A stretch of DNA of 14,503 bases from Flavobacteriaceae bacterium (lineage in GTDB: Bacteria > Bacteroidota > Bacteroidia > Flavobacteriales > Flavobacteriaceae), in NCBI GenBank assembly GCA_013042255.1, contig JABDQK010000067.1, forward strand, positions 1 to 14,503, given 5' to 3'. The position numbers and the translations under genes were made by a program. The notes beneath the pieces were generated by a model, which searched no databases, had not been told where the DNA came from, and worked only from the letters and a program-made list of their open reading frames with translations. This document shows positions 1 to 8,005 of the stretch, piece by piece. Numbering within the stretch: the stretch's first letter is position 1; each line of letters opens with the position of its first letter.

Positions 1-354
1 TATTACGAGAATACAGCATTCCCAATGTTCGATGAGCTCACCGATGTGAATATTTTAATCACAATCTTTGCTCTTATAGCGGGAGCAGCTCAATTGGTAT
101 TCCTTTACAACTTTATCCACAGCATGTTCTATGGTAAACCCACTGAACAGAATCCATGGAAATCGAATACTCTTGAATGGACCGCACCAATTGAACATTT
201 CCACGGTAACTGGGAAGGTGAAATCCCTCACGTACATCGCTGGGCATACGACTACAGTAAGACTTTGCCAAATGGAGACTACGTAATTAAAGACCAGGAT
301 TTCGTCCCTCAGAATGTTCCTTTACAGGAAGATGAAGAGGAATTACATCACTAA
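1..354 (+). CDS. Cytochrome c oxidase subunit I, C-terminal fragment (5' end outside window)
   Basis: This is the last 117 codons of a haem-copper oxidase subunit I, the membrane subunit that carries the haems and Cu-B and reduces O2 while pumping protons. The frame is open from base 1, so the start and all haem-ligand histidines lie upstream. Visible are one hydrophobic membrane helix (about residues 17-38 of the fragment), then the family's conserved tail pattern: GK, NPW and TLEW spaced as in aa3-type oxidases. A hydrophilic, acidic tail follows, ending in two histidines. The tail pattern argues for the aa3/caa3 type rather than cbb3. A hairpin terminator follows the stop, so this gene probably ends its operon; subunit II would be expected upstream. 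The family call is firm; the exact oxidase subtype is inferred. Confidence 0.9.
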   Translation, partial: YYENTAFPMFDELTDVNILITIFALIAGAAQLVFLYNFIHSMFYGKPTEQNPWKSNTLEWTAPIEHFHGNWEGEIPHVHRWAYDYSKTLPNGDYVIKDQDFVPQNVPLQEDEEELHH

Positions 355-376
355 CTCCTTTTGCGAAATTATACGG

Positions 377-412
377 ACCCATCCACTGATTAAGTCATTG
401 GATGGGTTTTTT
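377..412 (+). terminator. Rho-independent terminator after the oxidase gene
   Basis: A perfect 9-bp stem, ACCCATCCA (377-385) pairing with TGGATGGGT (399-407), closes a 13-base loop that can pair a further 3 bp internally (TGA/TCA). Six T residues end at 412. It lies 23 bases after the oxidase stop codon and about 80 bases before the next start, so it most likely ends the oxidase transcript and separates it from the DUF2807 gene. Confidence 0.88.
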
Positions 413-493
413 GATTTTAAGAGGGTCTGATGTACTACTTGCACATTTTGTAATATCTTTAATTGAAATTGAAGAATATAAATTGATCCTCTT

Positions 494-1333
494 ATGAAAA
501 TAATACTCAGATCCCTAATCCTCATTTTTATATGCCATAGTATTGGGATTCAGGCACAACGCAAACCCAAAATTAAAGGGAACAGAGATGTAATCGAAGT
601 GAGTGAATCCTTACCCCCTTTCTCTGCTATTGAGCTCAGGGATGATCTGGATATCGTCCTGAAAAGAGCCCCCGGGGAATCGTATCAGATCACAGCCGAT
701 GACAATTTGATTGATGTGCTAAAGTTTGAAGTTGAGAATGACGTGCTAGTTGTTTCCTCCTTCTACCAGATCACGGCAAAAAAAGAATTGTCGATTCAAA
801 TTGGATATGTACAGCTTAATCAGGTTACGCTTCTTGACGGACGTATTTCAACGGCCGAAGGAGAGCGGATCAATTCGGAAGAATTAGTAATCCAGGCTGA
901 GGGATTATCACGTATCAAACTGGATGCTGATGCAGGACAACTTAGTCTTAATATGCAGGATAACAGCAGGGGTAACTTTACCCTGACCGCCGATTCCCTT
1001 TCCCTTCAATTAAAACACAAATCGGAAGCGACGGTATATGCTAATACCTTCTCAGGTAAAATTTACTTAAAGGATAACGCTCTTTTACAGATAGACGGGA
1101 CTTCAAATAGCCTGGAGTTGATGAGTAAAGACAACGCCAAAATACGGGCAGTAGATTTTGCAGCTGATCGTCTTTCAGTCACACTTGCGGGTAGTTCGGA
1201 TGCAAGGATTATGGCTCTGGAACATATCGAACTCAATCTTACGGAGAAGGCCAGATGTTATCTCTTCGGGGATCCTGAGATTTCACTCCTCACTTTTAAG
1301 GACAGCGCCGAACTATTCAAAAGAAATAAATAA
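494..1333 (+). CDS. Exported DUF2807 (GIN-domain) protein
   Basis: This is a 279-residue protein of the DUF2807 / 'head GIN domain' group, common in Bacteroidota and of unknown biochemical role. Residues 1-21 look like a Sec signal peptide: positive start (MK, R6), a hydrophobic core, and a likely cleavage at GIQA|Q. The rest is made of short alternating beta-type segments (for example the IELRDDLDIVLKR stretch near residues 46-58 and repeated SLxL / LxVxL patterns to about residue 250), which fits the right-handed beta-solenoid of this family. No transmembrane anchor or lipobox is seen, so it is probably periplasmic or outer-surface. It stands alone: a terminator lies upstream and it converges with pckA downstream. 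An imperfect -7 element, TATCTTTA at 454-461, lies upstream but has no convincing -33 partner. Function is unknown; an adhesin role should not be assumed. Confidence 0.8.
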   Translation: MKIILRSLILIFICHSIGIQAQRKPKIKGNRDVIEVSESLPPFSAIELRDDLDIVLKRAPGESYQITADDNLIDVLKFEVENDVLVVSSFYQITAKKELSIQIGYVQLNQVTLLDGRISTAEGERINSEELVIQAEGLSRIKLDADAGQLSLNMQDNSRGNFTLTADSLSLQLKHKSEATVYANTFSGKIYLKDNALLQIDGTSNSLELMSKDNAKIRAVDFAADRLSVTLAGSSDARIMALEHIELNLTEKARCYLFGDPEISLLTFKDSAELFKRNK

Positions 1334-1364
1334 GGTCCCCTTTCCTTGACGAAAAGAGGACCTT
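1332..1364. terminator. Shared bidirectional terminator between DUF2807 gene and pckA
   Basis: AAGGTCC (1332-1338) pairs with GGACCTT (1358-1364). After one C-A mismatch the stem continues as CTTT (1340-1343) with AAAG (1353-1356), giving an 11-bp stem with one mismatch. The left arm starts inside the TAA stop of the DUF2807 gene. A/T-rich sequence on both sides (TTATT to the right; TTATTT when read on the minus strand) allows it to act in both directions, which fits two convergent genes only 57 bases apart. The T tracts are short, so efficiency is uncertain. Confidence 0.7.
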
Positions 1365-1390
1365 TATTAAATAATTGTTTGATAGCTTCC

Positions 1391-2992
1391 TTAAGACTGC
1401 ATAGACATGGAACTCTTTGGTCCTGCATTTACAATGTCCTGATTTACATTATCCTCAAACTTTTTAAAATTCTCGTTAAAGAGATTTACTAATTTGTTCT
1501 TCACATCATTGTAGCGAGATTTGTCGTCCCAGGTATTTTTAGGAATCAATACCTCTGAAGGCACTCCGGGGCAGGATTCCGGAATCATAAAGCCGAACTC
1601 TTCATCTTTGATATAGTTTACATTCTCAAAATCTTTATGATGGATCGCATCTATCATCGCTCTTGTATACTTGAGTTTAATTCTCGATCCTACTCCATGA
1701 GCACCTCCTGTCCATCCTGTATTTACAAGCCAGGCTGTAGCCTTGTGTTCCTTGATTTTTTGTGCCAGGAGTTCAGCATACTTGTTGGGATGCCACATCA
1801 TAAAGGCTGCACCGAAGCAAGCGCTAAAGGTGGCCTGTGGTTCGGTAACACCCATTTCAGTTCCGGCAACTTTAGCTGTATATCCTGAAATAAAATGGTA
1901 ACTGGCCTGTTCCGGCGTGAGTTTGCTCACAGGGGGCAGAACTCCAAAAGCATCACAGGTAAGGAAAATGATATTTTCCGGATGTCCGGCAACACATGGA
2001 ATCTGTACATTTTCGATAAAATCAATAGGATATGAAGCCCTTGTATTCTGAGTGATGGAAGTATCCGTGTAATCAACTTCGCGTGTGGCCTTATCATAAA
2101 CTACATTTTCGAGTACAGTCCCGAATTTGATCGCATTAAATATATCCGGTTCATTTTCCGCAGAAAGGTTGATGGCTTTCGCATAACATCCTCCTTCTAT
2201 ATTAAAGGTACCTTCGTCTGTCCAGCAGTGTTCATCGTCCCCGATGAGTTTTCGTTTTGGATCGGCACTCAAGGTCGTTTTACCGGTTCCGGAAAGACCA
2301 AACAATATACTTACATCCCCCTCATTCCCTACATTGGCCGAACAGTGCATAGGAAGCACTTCTTCTAATGGCATCAGATAGTTCATAATGGAGAAAATAC
2401 CCTTTTTCATTTCTCCTGCATATTGGGTTCCCAGGATGACAACCTCTTTCTCTTCCAGGTTGAGATCAACGCTGGTTTTGGATGTCATTTCTGATGTGTA
2501 CCGGTTTGCAGGGAATCCGCCACCGTTAAAGATCACGTAGTCAGGTTCACCGAATTCCGCGAGTTCCTCAGCAGTTGGCATGATCAGCATATTCTGCATA
2601 AACAAAGCGTGGTACGCCCGCGTACAGATAATCCTCACCTTAAGACGATACTTTGGATCCCAGCCTGCAAAGGCATCAACCACGTAAATTCTGGGTCGTG
2701 TATTGAGGTAGTCCAGTGCCCGCTCTCTGTTAACCATATAGGTGTGTTCGTCCAGACCTATATTAATATCTCCCCAGTCGATATTCTTCTCAGAATCGGG
2801 ATTTCTCACGATACGCTTATCTTTTGGACTCCTTCCTGTCTTCTCCCCTGAGTAAACCAAAAGGGCTCCTACATCGGAGATGGCTGTTCCTTTTTCCTGC
2901 CTCAGGCCTAATTCATATAGTACAGGAACACTACTGTTCCTGAATATCTCTTCTACTTCTATTCCGTACTTTTTCAGATTAAATGTTCCCAT
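1391..2992 (-). CDS. pckA: Phosphoenolpyruvate carboxykinase (ATP)
   Basis: This 533-residue cytosolic enzyme interconverts oxaloacetate + ATP and PEP + CO2 + ADP, the first step of gluconeogenesis from TCA intermediates; it can also run toward oxaloacetate. The length matches the ATP-dependent family (about 530-540). Visible motifs are GRSPKDK at 53-59 (substrate binding), YAGEMKKG at 191-198 (active-site lysine and metal ligand region), the family P-loop GLSGTGKTT at 232-240, and GDDEH at 251-255 (metal-binding aspartates). The P-loop and overall layout separate it from the GTP-dependent family. The ATG is chosen because the [11 protein letters not shown] start is typical and the next upstream bases are AT-rich non-coding DNA. 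It is transcribed divergently from ruvB and converges with the DUF2807 gene. No good -7 element is seen upstream, only TATTTTG in minus-strand sense near 3029-3035. A 12-bp palindrome at 3066-3077 could be an operator. Confidence 0.97.
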   Translation of the reverse strand: MGTFNLKKYGIEVEEIFRNSSVPVLYELGLRQEKGTAISDVGALLVYSGEKTGRSPKDKRIVRNPDSEKNIDWGDINIGLDEHTYMVNRERALDYLNTRPRIYVVDAFAGWDPKYRLKVRIICTRAYHALFMQNMLIMPTAEELAEFGEPDYVIFNGGGFPANRYTSEMTSKTSVDLNLEEKEVVILGTQYAGEMKKGIFSIMNYLMPLEEVLPMHCSANVGNEGDVSILFGLSGTGKTTLSADPKRKLIGDDEHCWTDEGTFNIEGGCYAKAINLSAENEPDIFNAIKFGTVLENVVYDKATREVDYTDTSITQNTRASYPIDFIENVQIPCVAGHPENIIFLTCDAFGVLPPVSKLTPEQASYHFISGYTAKVAGTEMGVTEPQATFSACFGAAFMMWHPNKYAELLAQKIKEHKATAWLVNTGWTGGAHGVGSRIKLKYTRAMIDAIHHKDFENVNYIKDEEFGFMIPESCPGVPSEVLIPKNTWDDKSRYNDVKNKLVNLFNENFKKFEDNVNQDIVNAGPKSSMSMQS

Positions 2993-3065
2993 GAAATGTG
3001 ATTTAAATAATTGGTTGAATTTCTATTGCAAAATAGCGAATTAATAAATTGTAAAAAGATGATTT

Positions 3066-3077
3066 TTATCATGATAA
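3066..3077. promoter_or_regulatory. 12-bp perfect palindrome in the pckA/ruvB divergent region (candidate operator)
   Basis: TTATCATGATAA is its own reverse complement. Its left part also belongs to a second overlapping inverted repeat, ATGAT (3059-3063) - TTTT - ATCAT (3068-3072). It sits 74 bases upstream of the pckA start and 76 bases upstream of the ruvB start. There is no T run after it on either strand, so it is not a terminator. A dimeric regulator site is the simplest reading, but the regulator is unknown and AT-rich DNA produces chance palindromes. Confidence 0.35.
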
Positions 3078-3139
3078 GGATTTCTTAATAAATGCATTGG
3101 CGTAGTCTTACGGGGCCGGAAATCCGACTCGATTTTCAC

Positions 3140-3147
3140 TATCTTTG
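3140..3147 (+). promoter_or_regulatory. Bacteroidota -7 promoter element for ruvB
   Basis: TATCTTTG matches the Bacteroidota -7 consensus TAnnTTTG exactly. It ends 5 bases before the ruvB ATG at 3153, so the transcript would be leaderless or have only a few untranslated bases. No clear -33 TTTG is present 19-21 bases upstream. It is the only good promoter seen for the ruvB-P450-queG unit. Confidence 0.65.
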
Positions 3148-3152
3148 AATAT

Positions 3153-4175
3153 ATGAACGAGCATCTCGATCCCACAGCTGAAAATTTCTCTCAGGAAGAA
3201 CTCGATATTGAAAGGGCATTAAGGCCCATTTCTTTTGATGATTTCACAGGGCAGGAATCGGTTTTAGAAAATCTGCAGATATTTGTACAGGCTGCAAATT
3301 TAAGAGATGAGGCCCTTGATCATACTTTGTTCCACGGACCCCCTGGCCTGGGAAAAACTACTTTGGCTCATATCCTTGCGAACGAATTAGGTGTCGGGAT
3401 AAAAGTGACCTCCGGGCCGGTTCTCGACAAACCGGGAGATCTGGCAGGCCTTTTGACTAACCTGGAAGAGCGGGATGTTTTGTTTATTGATGAAATTCAT
3501 CGCCTGAGTCCGATTGTGGAAGAGTATCTCTATTCGGCCATGGAGGATTACAAAATCGATATCATGATTGAAACCGGGCCCAATGCAAGGTCGGTTCAAA
3601 TCAATCTACATCCCTTTACCCTGATAGGGGCAACAACGAGATCAGGCTTATTAACCGCTCCGATGCGGGCTCGATTTGGGATTCAAAGCAGATTGCAATA
3701 TTACAGCACCGAACTCCTTTCTACCATTGTGGAACGTAGTGCTGAAATCCTAAAAGTTCCTATTACCCATGAGGCTGCCATTGAGATCGCCGGTAGGAGC
3801 AGAGGTACTCCGAGGATATGCAATGCCCTGCTGAGGAGAATTCGAGACTTTGCACAGATCAAGGGAAATGGCAAAATCGATATTGAAATTTCAAAATATG
3901 GTCTTAAAGCGCTGAATGTAGATACTCACGGCCTTGATGAGATGGACAATAAGATATTACTGACTATTATTGACAAATTTAAAGGTGGTCCTGTGGGGAT
4001 TTCCACCCTGGCTACAGCCGTTTCTGAAAGCGCTGAGACTATAGAGGAAGTGTATGAACCATTCTTAATTCAACAGGGCTTCGTCATGAGGACGCCGAGA
4101 GGAAGAGAGGTTACAGAACTTGCGTATAAACATCTGGGGAGGATCAAAGGAGGTACTCAACCCGGACTTTTTTAA
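3153..4175 (+). CDS. ruvB: Holliday junction branch migration ATPase RuvB
   Basis: RuvB is the AAA+ hexameric motor that, with RuvA, pumps DNA through Holliday junctions during recombinational repair. The 340 residues match the usual length. Motifs in order: Walker A GPPGLGKT at 62-69, Walker B DEIH at 113-116, sensor 1 TTRSG at 161-165, an arginine-finger region MRARFG at 171-176, sensor 2 GTPR at 218-221, and a C-terminal winged-helix part with RTPRGR at 313-318. All key residues are present. The ATG lies directly after a perfect -7 element, which supports this start. Its stop codon abuts the P450 ATG with no gap, so it heads a three-gene unit with the P450 and queG. Its partner ruvA lies about 6 kb downstream in a separate unit. 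Confidence 0.98.
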   Translation: MNEHLDPTAENFSQEELDIERALRPISFDDFTGQESVLENLQIFVQAANLRDEALDHTLFHGPPGLGKTTLAHILANELGVGIKVTSGPVLDKPGDLAGLLTNLEERDVLFIDEIHRLSPIVEEYLYSAMEDYKIDIMIETGPNARSVQINLHPFTLIGATTRSGLLTAPMRARFGIQSRLQYYSTELLSTIVERSAEILKVPITHEAAIEIAGRSRGTPRICNALLRRIRDFAQIKGNGKIDIEISKYGLKALNVDTHGLDEMDNKILLTIIDKFKGGPVGISTLATAVSESAETIEEVYEPFLIQQGFVMRTPRGREVTELAYKHLGRIKGGTQPGLF

Positions 4176-5504
4176 ATGCGTGAACTCAAGACTGTTTCCC
4201 AATTAGAAGTGCTGCGGAACCGCAAGCGTATTCTGGCCAATCCCCTGCCATTTCATTCAGAAAATTTTCATAAATACGGTGATACGTTCAGGGTGAAGGT
4301 CGGACCCCACCAAACCATTATTTTTACCCGCGATCCAGAGATTGTCCGGCAGGTCCTTCAAAAGCAACATAAAAAATTCAAAAAGTCAACCCTGCAAACA
4401 AAAGATCTGGCAAAGTATATCGGCCATGGTTTACTAACAGCAGAAGGAGATCATTGGAGAAGACAACGCAGGATGATCCAGCCCGCCTTTCACAAGAAAA
4501 AACTGGCCGGTTTAATTTCTACAATGCACAGGGCTATTAAGGAAGAGTTGGGCCGTATCCAACTTAATGAAGAGCGGGATATCTTTCCCCTGATGGGAGA
4601 CCTCGCCTTTCAGGTGGTGGCCAAATCGCTATTCAGTAAGACGGATATTCGCGAGAAAATGCGAGAATTGCAGCATATTACAGAGACCAATCAAAAAATG
4701 TTGATTCGGGAAATGAGGCAACCTTACCTTGTTTGGTGGTTTAAGTTGAGTGGACAATTGAGAAAACATCTCAATTATTCCGAAGATAGCAGAGTCTTGC
4801 TCAATGAACTCATTGAGGACAGAGTTCGCCAAGGGGGAGAAGAAGACGATCTGCTGGATATGCTTCTTAATGCTACCTACGAGGACGGCACACACATGGA
4901 AAGGAAACAACTTATTGATGAAGTTTTGATTCTTTTTACCGCAGGACATGAAACCACAGCCAATGCCTTGAGTTTTGCCCTTTTTCTTCTGGCCAGACAT
5001 CCGGAAATACAAGAAGAGGTCTATCAAGAGGTGTCTTCTAATGAGATCACCGATGATGACTACCTTTCCTGGTTATCAAAATTAAATCTTACGCAACAGT
5101 GCATCGAAGAGGCTATGCGATTGTATCCTCCGGTGTATGTGATCGATCGTATGGCGAAAGAGGATATTGAAATCTCAGGATACAAGTTTAAAAAAGGAAG
5201 TATGCTCTTGATGTCAGTTTACGAATTACACCGGTATAGTGCATTCTGGAAATTCCCGAAATCATTTCAACCGGAACGATTCGAGAAGGAAAAGAAAAAA
5301 GAGATGGGACCGTATTACTATCCCTTTGGAGCCGGGCCCCGAATGTGTATTGGCAATAATTTTGCTATGTATGAGATGATTATGACCATCAGTGAAATAG
5401 TAAAGAAATACAGAATTACATCTCCTGACTCCAGCGTGGAGTTGGTACCTCTGATTTCCCTCAAGCCCAAGGAAGTCAGGTTGAAATTTGAAAAACGTCA
5501 CTAA
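4176..5504 (+). CDS. Cytochrome P450 (soluble, orphan monooxygenase)
   Basis: This 442-residue haem-thiolate protein has all P450 signatures: WRRQRR in the C helix (94-99), the I-helix oxygen-activation motif AGHETT (256-261), the K-helix ExxR as E312/R315, the PERF motif (366-369), and the haem loop FGAGPRMCIG (384-393) with Cys391 as the iron ligand. No N-terminal membrane anchor, signal peptide or fused reductase domain is seen, so it is a soluble cytosolic enzyme needing a separate ferredoxin/flavodoxin and reductase, none of which is in the window. Family precedent for such sequences (with aromatic, basic C-helix and PPVY after ExxR) is hydroxylation of fatty acids or other lipophilic substrates, but the substrate cannot be read from sequence. 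The ATG directly follows the ruvB stop, and queG starts 3 bases after its stop, so it is almost certainly co-transcribed with both. Confidence 0.95.
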   Translation: MRELKTVSQLEVLRNRKRILANPLPFHSENFHKYGDTFRVKVGPHQTIIFTRDPEIVRQVLQKQHKKFKKSTLQTKDLAKYIGHGLLTAEGDHWRRQRRMIQPAFHKKKLAGLISTMHRAIKEELGRIQLNEERDIFPLMGDLAFQVVAKSLFSKTDIREKMRELQHITETNQKMLIREMRQPYLVWWFKLSGQLRKHLNYSEDSRVLLNELIEDRVRQGGEEDDLLDMLLNATYEDGTHMERKQLIDEVLILFTAGHETTANALSFALFLLARHPEIQEEVYQEVSSNEITDDDYLSWLSKLNLTQQCIEEAMRLYPPVYVIDRMAKEDIEISGYKFKKGSMLLMSVYELHRYSAFWKFPKSFQPERFEKEKKKEMGPYYYPFGAGPRMCIGNNFAMYEMIMTISEIVKKYRITSPDSSVELVPLISLKPKEVRLKFEKRH

Positions 5505-5507
5505 TTA

Positions 5508-6428
5508 TTGAGTTCCAGAAGTGAAAATACTCGCCTTATCAAGGAAGAAGCCAAAAGACTTGGATTTCTCTCCTGTGGTATTTCAAAGGCTGAATTCCTT
5601 GAGGAAGAAGCCCCGCGATTAGAACGATGGCTCAAGAATAATATGCACGGGGAAATGGCCTACATGGAAAATCATTTTGATAAAAGGCTCGATCCAAAAA
5701 AATTGGTGGAAGGCTCTAAATCGGTCATTTCGTTAATCCTCAATTATTTTCCGGCGAGAGAACAAAAGGAAGACACTTATAAAATTTCGAAATACGCCTA
5801 TGGTAAGGACTACCACCACGTCATCAAATCCAAACTCAAAGAACTTCACAACTTTATTGAAGAAGAAATAGGTGATGTCCATGGCCGTGCATTTGTAGAT
5901 TCTGCGCCTGTTCTGGATAAAGCCTGGGCGGCAAAGAGTGGACTGGGCTGGATAGGGAAGCACAGTAATCTACTAACTCAGCAAGTAGGATCGTTCTACT
6001 TTATCGCGGAACTGATTGTCGATCTGGAACTCGAGTATGATCATCCGGTTACTGATCATTGCGGCAGTTGTACAGCCTGTATTGATGCCTGTCCGACAGA
6101 AGCAATTATTCAGCCTTATGTGGTAGATGGAAGCAAGTGTATTTCCTACCTCACCATAGAATTAAAAAATGAGATTCCAGCTTCTTTTAAAGGGAAGATG
6201 GACGATTGGATATTTGGCTGTGATGTTTGTCAGGATGTATGCCCCTGGAATCGATTTTCAAAAGCTCATTCAGAGCCACTTTTTAATCCGCACCCCGAGA
6301 TGTTGGAGATGAACAGAAATGATTGGGAAGAGATTACTGAAGAGGTATTCAAAAAGGTTTTTCGTAGTTCTGCAGTAAAACGGACAAAATTTACCGGACT
6401 AAAACGAAATATCGAATTTCTTAAATAA
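5508..6428 (+). CDS. queG: Epoxyqueuosine reductase QueG, TTG start
   Basis: QueG is the cobalamin- and Fe-S-dependent enzyme that reduces epoxyqueuosine to queuosine at the tRNA wobble position 34. The 306 residues fit short QueG proteins without the HEAT-repeat tail. Visible are an N-terminal reductase domain, DSAPVLDK with the likely catalytic Asp131, and two 4Fe-4S sets: C185, C188, C191, C195 ([12 protein letters not shown]) and C211, C238, C241, C245 ([11 protein letters not shown]), ferredoxin-like but exchanging one cysteine as in the family. The start is inferred as TTG at 5508: the N-terminal residues after it ([12 protein letters not shown]) are conserved-looking and the first in-frame ATG is about 45 codons later, which would remove conserved sequence. 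It lies 3 bases after the P450 stop. No strong terminator follows. Confidence 0.95.
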   Translation: MSSRSENTRLIKEEAKRLGFLSCGISKAEFLEEEAPRLERWLKNNMHGEMAYMENHFDKRLDPKKLVEGSKSVISLILNYFPAREQKEDTYKISKYAYGKDYHHVIKSKLKELHNFIEEEIGDVHGRAFVDSAPVLDKAWAAKSGLGWIGKHSNLLTQQVGSFYFIAELIVDLELEYDHPVTDHCGSCTACIDACPTEAIIQPYVVDGSKCISYLTIELKNEIPASFKGKMDDWIFGCDVCQDVCPWNRFSKAHSEPLFNPHPEMLEMNRNDWEEITEEVFKKVFRSSAVKRTKFTGLKRNIEFLK

Positions 6429-6481
6429 TTCTACCGCAACTGCATTGATTTTGTTTAAAAATTCTTTTTTACCACCGGGAC

Positions 6482-6514
6482 TTTGACAAGAACAATGATA
6501 AAACCCTATATTGA
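6482..6514 (+). promoter_or_regulatory. Possible promoter for the MFS transporter gene
   Basis: TTTG (6482-6485) is followed after 21 bases by TATATTGA (6507-6514), which matches the Bacteroidota -7 consensus TAnnTTTG at six of eight positions. The spacing suits a -33/-7 pair and would give a leader of about 55 bases. The 145-base gap between queG and the transporter gene needs a promoter if the transporter is expressed on its own. The match is imperfect, so this is tentative. Confidence 0.35.
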
Positions 6515-6573
6515 GAACTTGTTATTTGAGGAATAAAATAGTACAATATTCTAATTCGTAAACAGGGAACACT

Positions 6574-7887
6574 ATGAGGATTGGTAAACCGGAGTTAAGT
6601 TTTTGGCAGATCTTTAATATGAATGTTGGATTCTTAGGAATTCAATACAGTTTTGGATTACAACAAACAGCAATTAACCCTATATTTCTTTATTTGGGCG
6701 CGCCTGAAGAAATGCTGCCCATTTTAAATATCGCGGGGCCAGTTACGGGATTAGTGATACAACCGATTATTGGAGCAATATCAGATAAAACCTGGTCACC
6801 AAAATGGGGTAGGCGGAAACCCTTCTTTTTGATAGGAGCAATAATTGGTAGTATCTGTCTCTTTGCTTTCCCAACGAGTCCGGTATTATGGTTTGCCGTC
6901 GGTTTACTTTGGATCTTAGATGTAGGAAACAATATGGCTATGGAGCCATACAGGGCGTTTGTCGGGGATAAGCTTCCGGAAAAGCAACTGAGTTTAGGTT
7001 ATCAAATGCAAAGTCTTTTTGTAGGTGCCGGTATCTTATTGGCGATGGGCTCAATAGTTTTATTTCAAAAATTATTTGGTGCTGAAACTGTTTCGGGAGA
7101 CGGTGTCATACCTACCTGGATGTATTATTCCTTTAGCCTTGGAGGAATACTGTCCGTGGCTACGGTTTTGTGGTCGGTTTTAAAGACTCCGGAAATCCCA
7201 CCATCAGAGGAAGAATTAGCAGAAATTAATGAAGCGAAAAATAAACCTTTTATAAAAAAAGTGGCTCAGCCTTTTAACGAAATAGCTAATGCGATAAAAG
7301 AAATGCCAAAATTTATGTGGAAACTTTCCCTGGTGTACCTTTTTCAATGGTATGCGCTATTTGTCTATTGGCAGTATATAACACCATTATTTATGAAAAC
7401 AATGGGTTTTGGCATTTCTGAAGCTGCATCACAATCGGCTCAAATGAGTTTAACATATAATATCGTAACTATGGTGGTGGCCTTGGGATTAGTCCCATTA
7501 ACTCTTAAATACGGTAGTAAAAAAGTATATGCCTTTAGTTTAGTAGGTACGGCAATCGCCTTATTTTCAATTCCATTTATTGACAATATGATTCTTGTTT
7601 TGGCGCCAATGGTCTTATTTGGTATTGGTTGGGCGGCGATGATGGGAATTCCGTATACTATGGTTTCAAAAGTAGTTCCTCAGGTACGACGCGGGGTATA
7701 TATGGGAATCTTGAATATGATGATAGTTATCCCTATGGGGATAGAAACCTTGACTTTTGGACCCATTTATAAGAACTTATTAGGAGGTAATGCTGTAAAC
7801 GCGATCCTTTTTGGCGGTGTGTTTTTTGTGATCGCCGCAGTACTGGCTTTGCGACTTAATGTAGCTGAGGCTAAAATCAAAAACTAA
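6574..7887 (+). CDS. MFS sugar transporter, SLC45/GPH-like
   Basis: This 437-residue inner-membrane protein has about 12 hydrophobic helices in two halves, with a hydrophilic central loop at about residues 203-245. The first-half loop carries an MFS motif A variant, GAISDKTWSPKWGRRKP (67-83), with Asp71 and the GRR arginines; the second half has a related KYGSKK loop at 311-316. The Bacteroidota sequences with this layout resemble SLC45-type and GPH-type sugar:proton symporters, some of which sit in maltose or alpha-glucan loci. Here no glycosidase or regulator is next to it, so the substrate is unknown; an oligosaccharide such as a maltose- or sucrose-like sugar is only a guess. By eye its G+C is about 30-38% in sampled 60-base lines, against about 50% in maeB, and it is flanked by gaps of 145 and over 100 bases. 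Both suggest a separately acquired, stand-alone gene. Confidence 0.88.
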   Translation: MRIGKPELSFWQIFNMNVGFLGIQYSFGLQQTAINPIFLYLGAPEEMLPILNIAGPVTGLVIQPIIGAISDKTWSPKWGRRKPFFLIGAIIGSICLFAFPTSPVLWFAVGLLWILDVGNNMAMEPYRAFVGDKLPEKQLSLGYQMQSLFVGAGILLAMGSIVLFQKLFGAETVSGDGVIPTWMYYSFSLGGILSVATVLWSVLKTPEIPPSEEELAEINEAKNKPFIKKVAQPFNEIANAIKEMPKFMWKLSLVYLFQWYALFVYWQYITPLFMKTMGFGISEAASQSAQMSLTYNIVTMVVALGLVPLTLKYGSKKVYAFSLVGTAIALFSIPFIDNMILVLAPMVLFGIGWAAMMGIPYTMVSKVVPQVRRGVYMGILNMMIVIPMGIETLTFGPIYKNLLGGNAVNAILFGGVFFVIAAVLALRLNVAEAKIKN

Positions 7888-7943
7888 ATAGACAGACATC
7901 ATGAATTCCAATATTATCTGGATGACAAAGATGCTGTGATTTT

Positions 7944-7977
7944 GTATTTCCTGATAAGTTCAATTCAAAGGAAATAC
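7944..7977. promoter_or_regulatory. 9-bp inverted repeat upstream of maeB (candidate operator)
   Basis: GTATTTCCT (7944-7952) and AGGAAATAC (7969-7977) are perfect inverted copies separated by 16 bases, so their centres are about 25 bases (2.4 helical turns) apart. The right arm ends 3 bases before the maeB -7 element and the repeat covers the -33 region, a good place for a repressor or class II activator. No T run follows, so it is unlikely to be the terminator of the MFS gene. The regulator is unknown. Confidence 0.45.
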
Positions 7978-7980
7978 TCT

Positions 7981-7988
7981 TAAATTTG
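7981..7988 (+). promoter_or_regulatory. Bacteroidota -7 promoter element for maeB
   Basis: TAAATTTG matches the TAnnTTTG consensus exactly and ends 17 bases before the maeB ATG at 8006. No good -33 TTTG occurs 19-21 bases upstream, where the inverted repeat of 7944-7977 lies instead; that suggests activator-dependent or repressor-controlled expression. This promoter would drive maeB and probably ruvA and sprA. Confidence 0.6.
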
Positions 7989-8005
7989 AAATCTAAATTA
8001 ACTTG

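Noticed and set aside
454..461. TATCTTTA as a -7 element for the DUF2807 gene
   Set aside because: It misses the final G of the consensus and has no -33 TTTG at 19-21 bases; too weak to list as a feature.
3023..3036. CTATT-GCAA-AATAG hairpin upstream of pckA
   Set aside because: The stem is only 5 bp and AT-rich; expected by chance in such DNA.
4629..5027. 132-codon minus-strand frame inside the P450 gene
   Set aside because: It is a shadow of the P450 reading frame; no recognisable domain and no promoter.
6450..6475. A-rich/T-rich stretch after queG as a terminator
   Set aside because: Only a weak A/T pairing is possible; there is no G+C-containing stem.
8003..8005. TTG as start of maeB, one codon before ATG
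   Set aside because: ATG at 8006 follows immediately in frame and is the stronger codon; the extra residue has no support.
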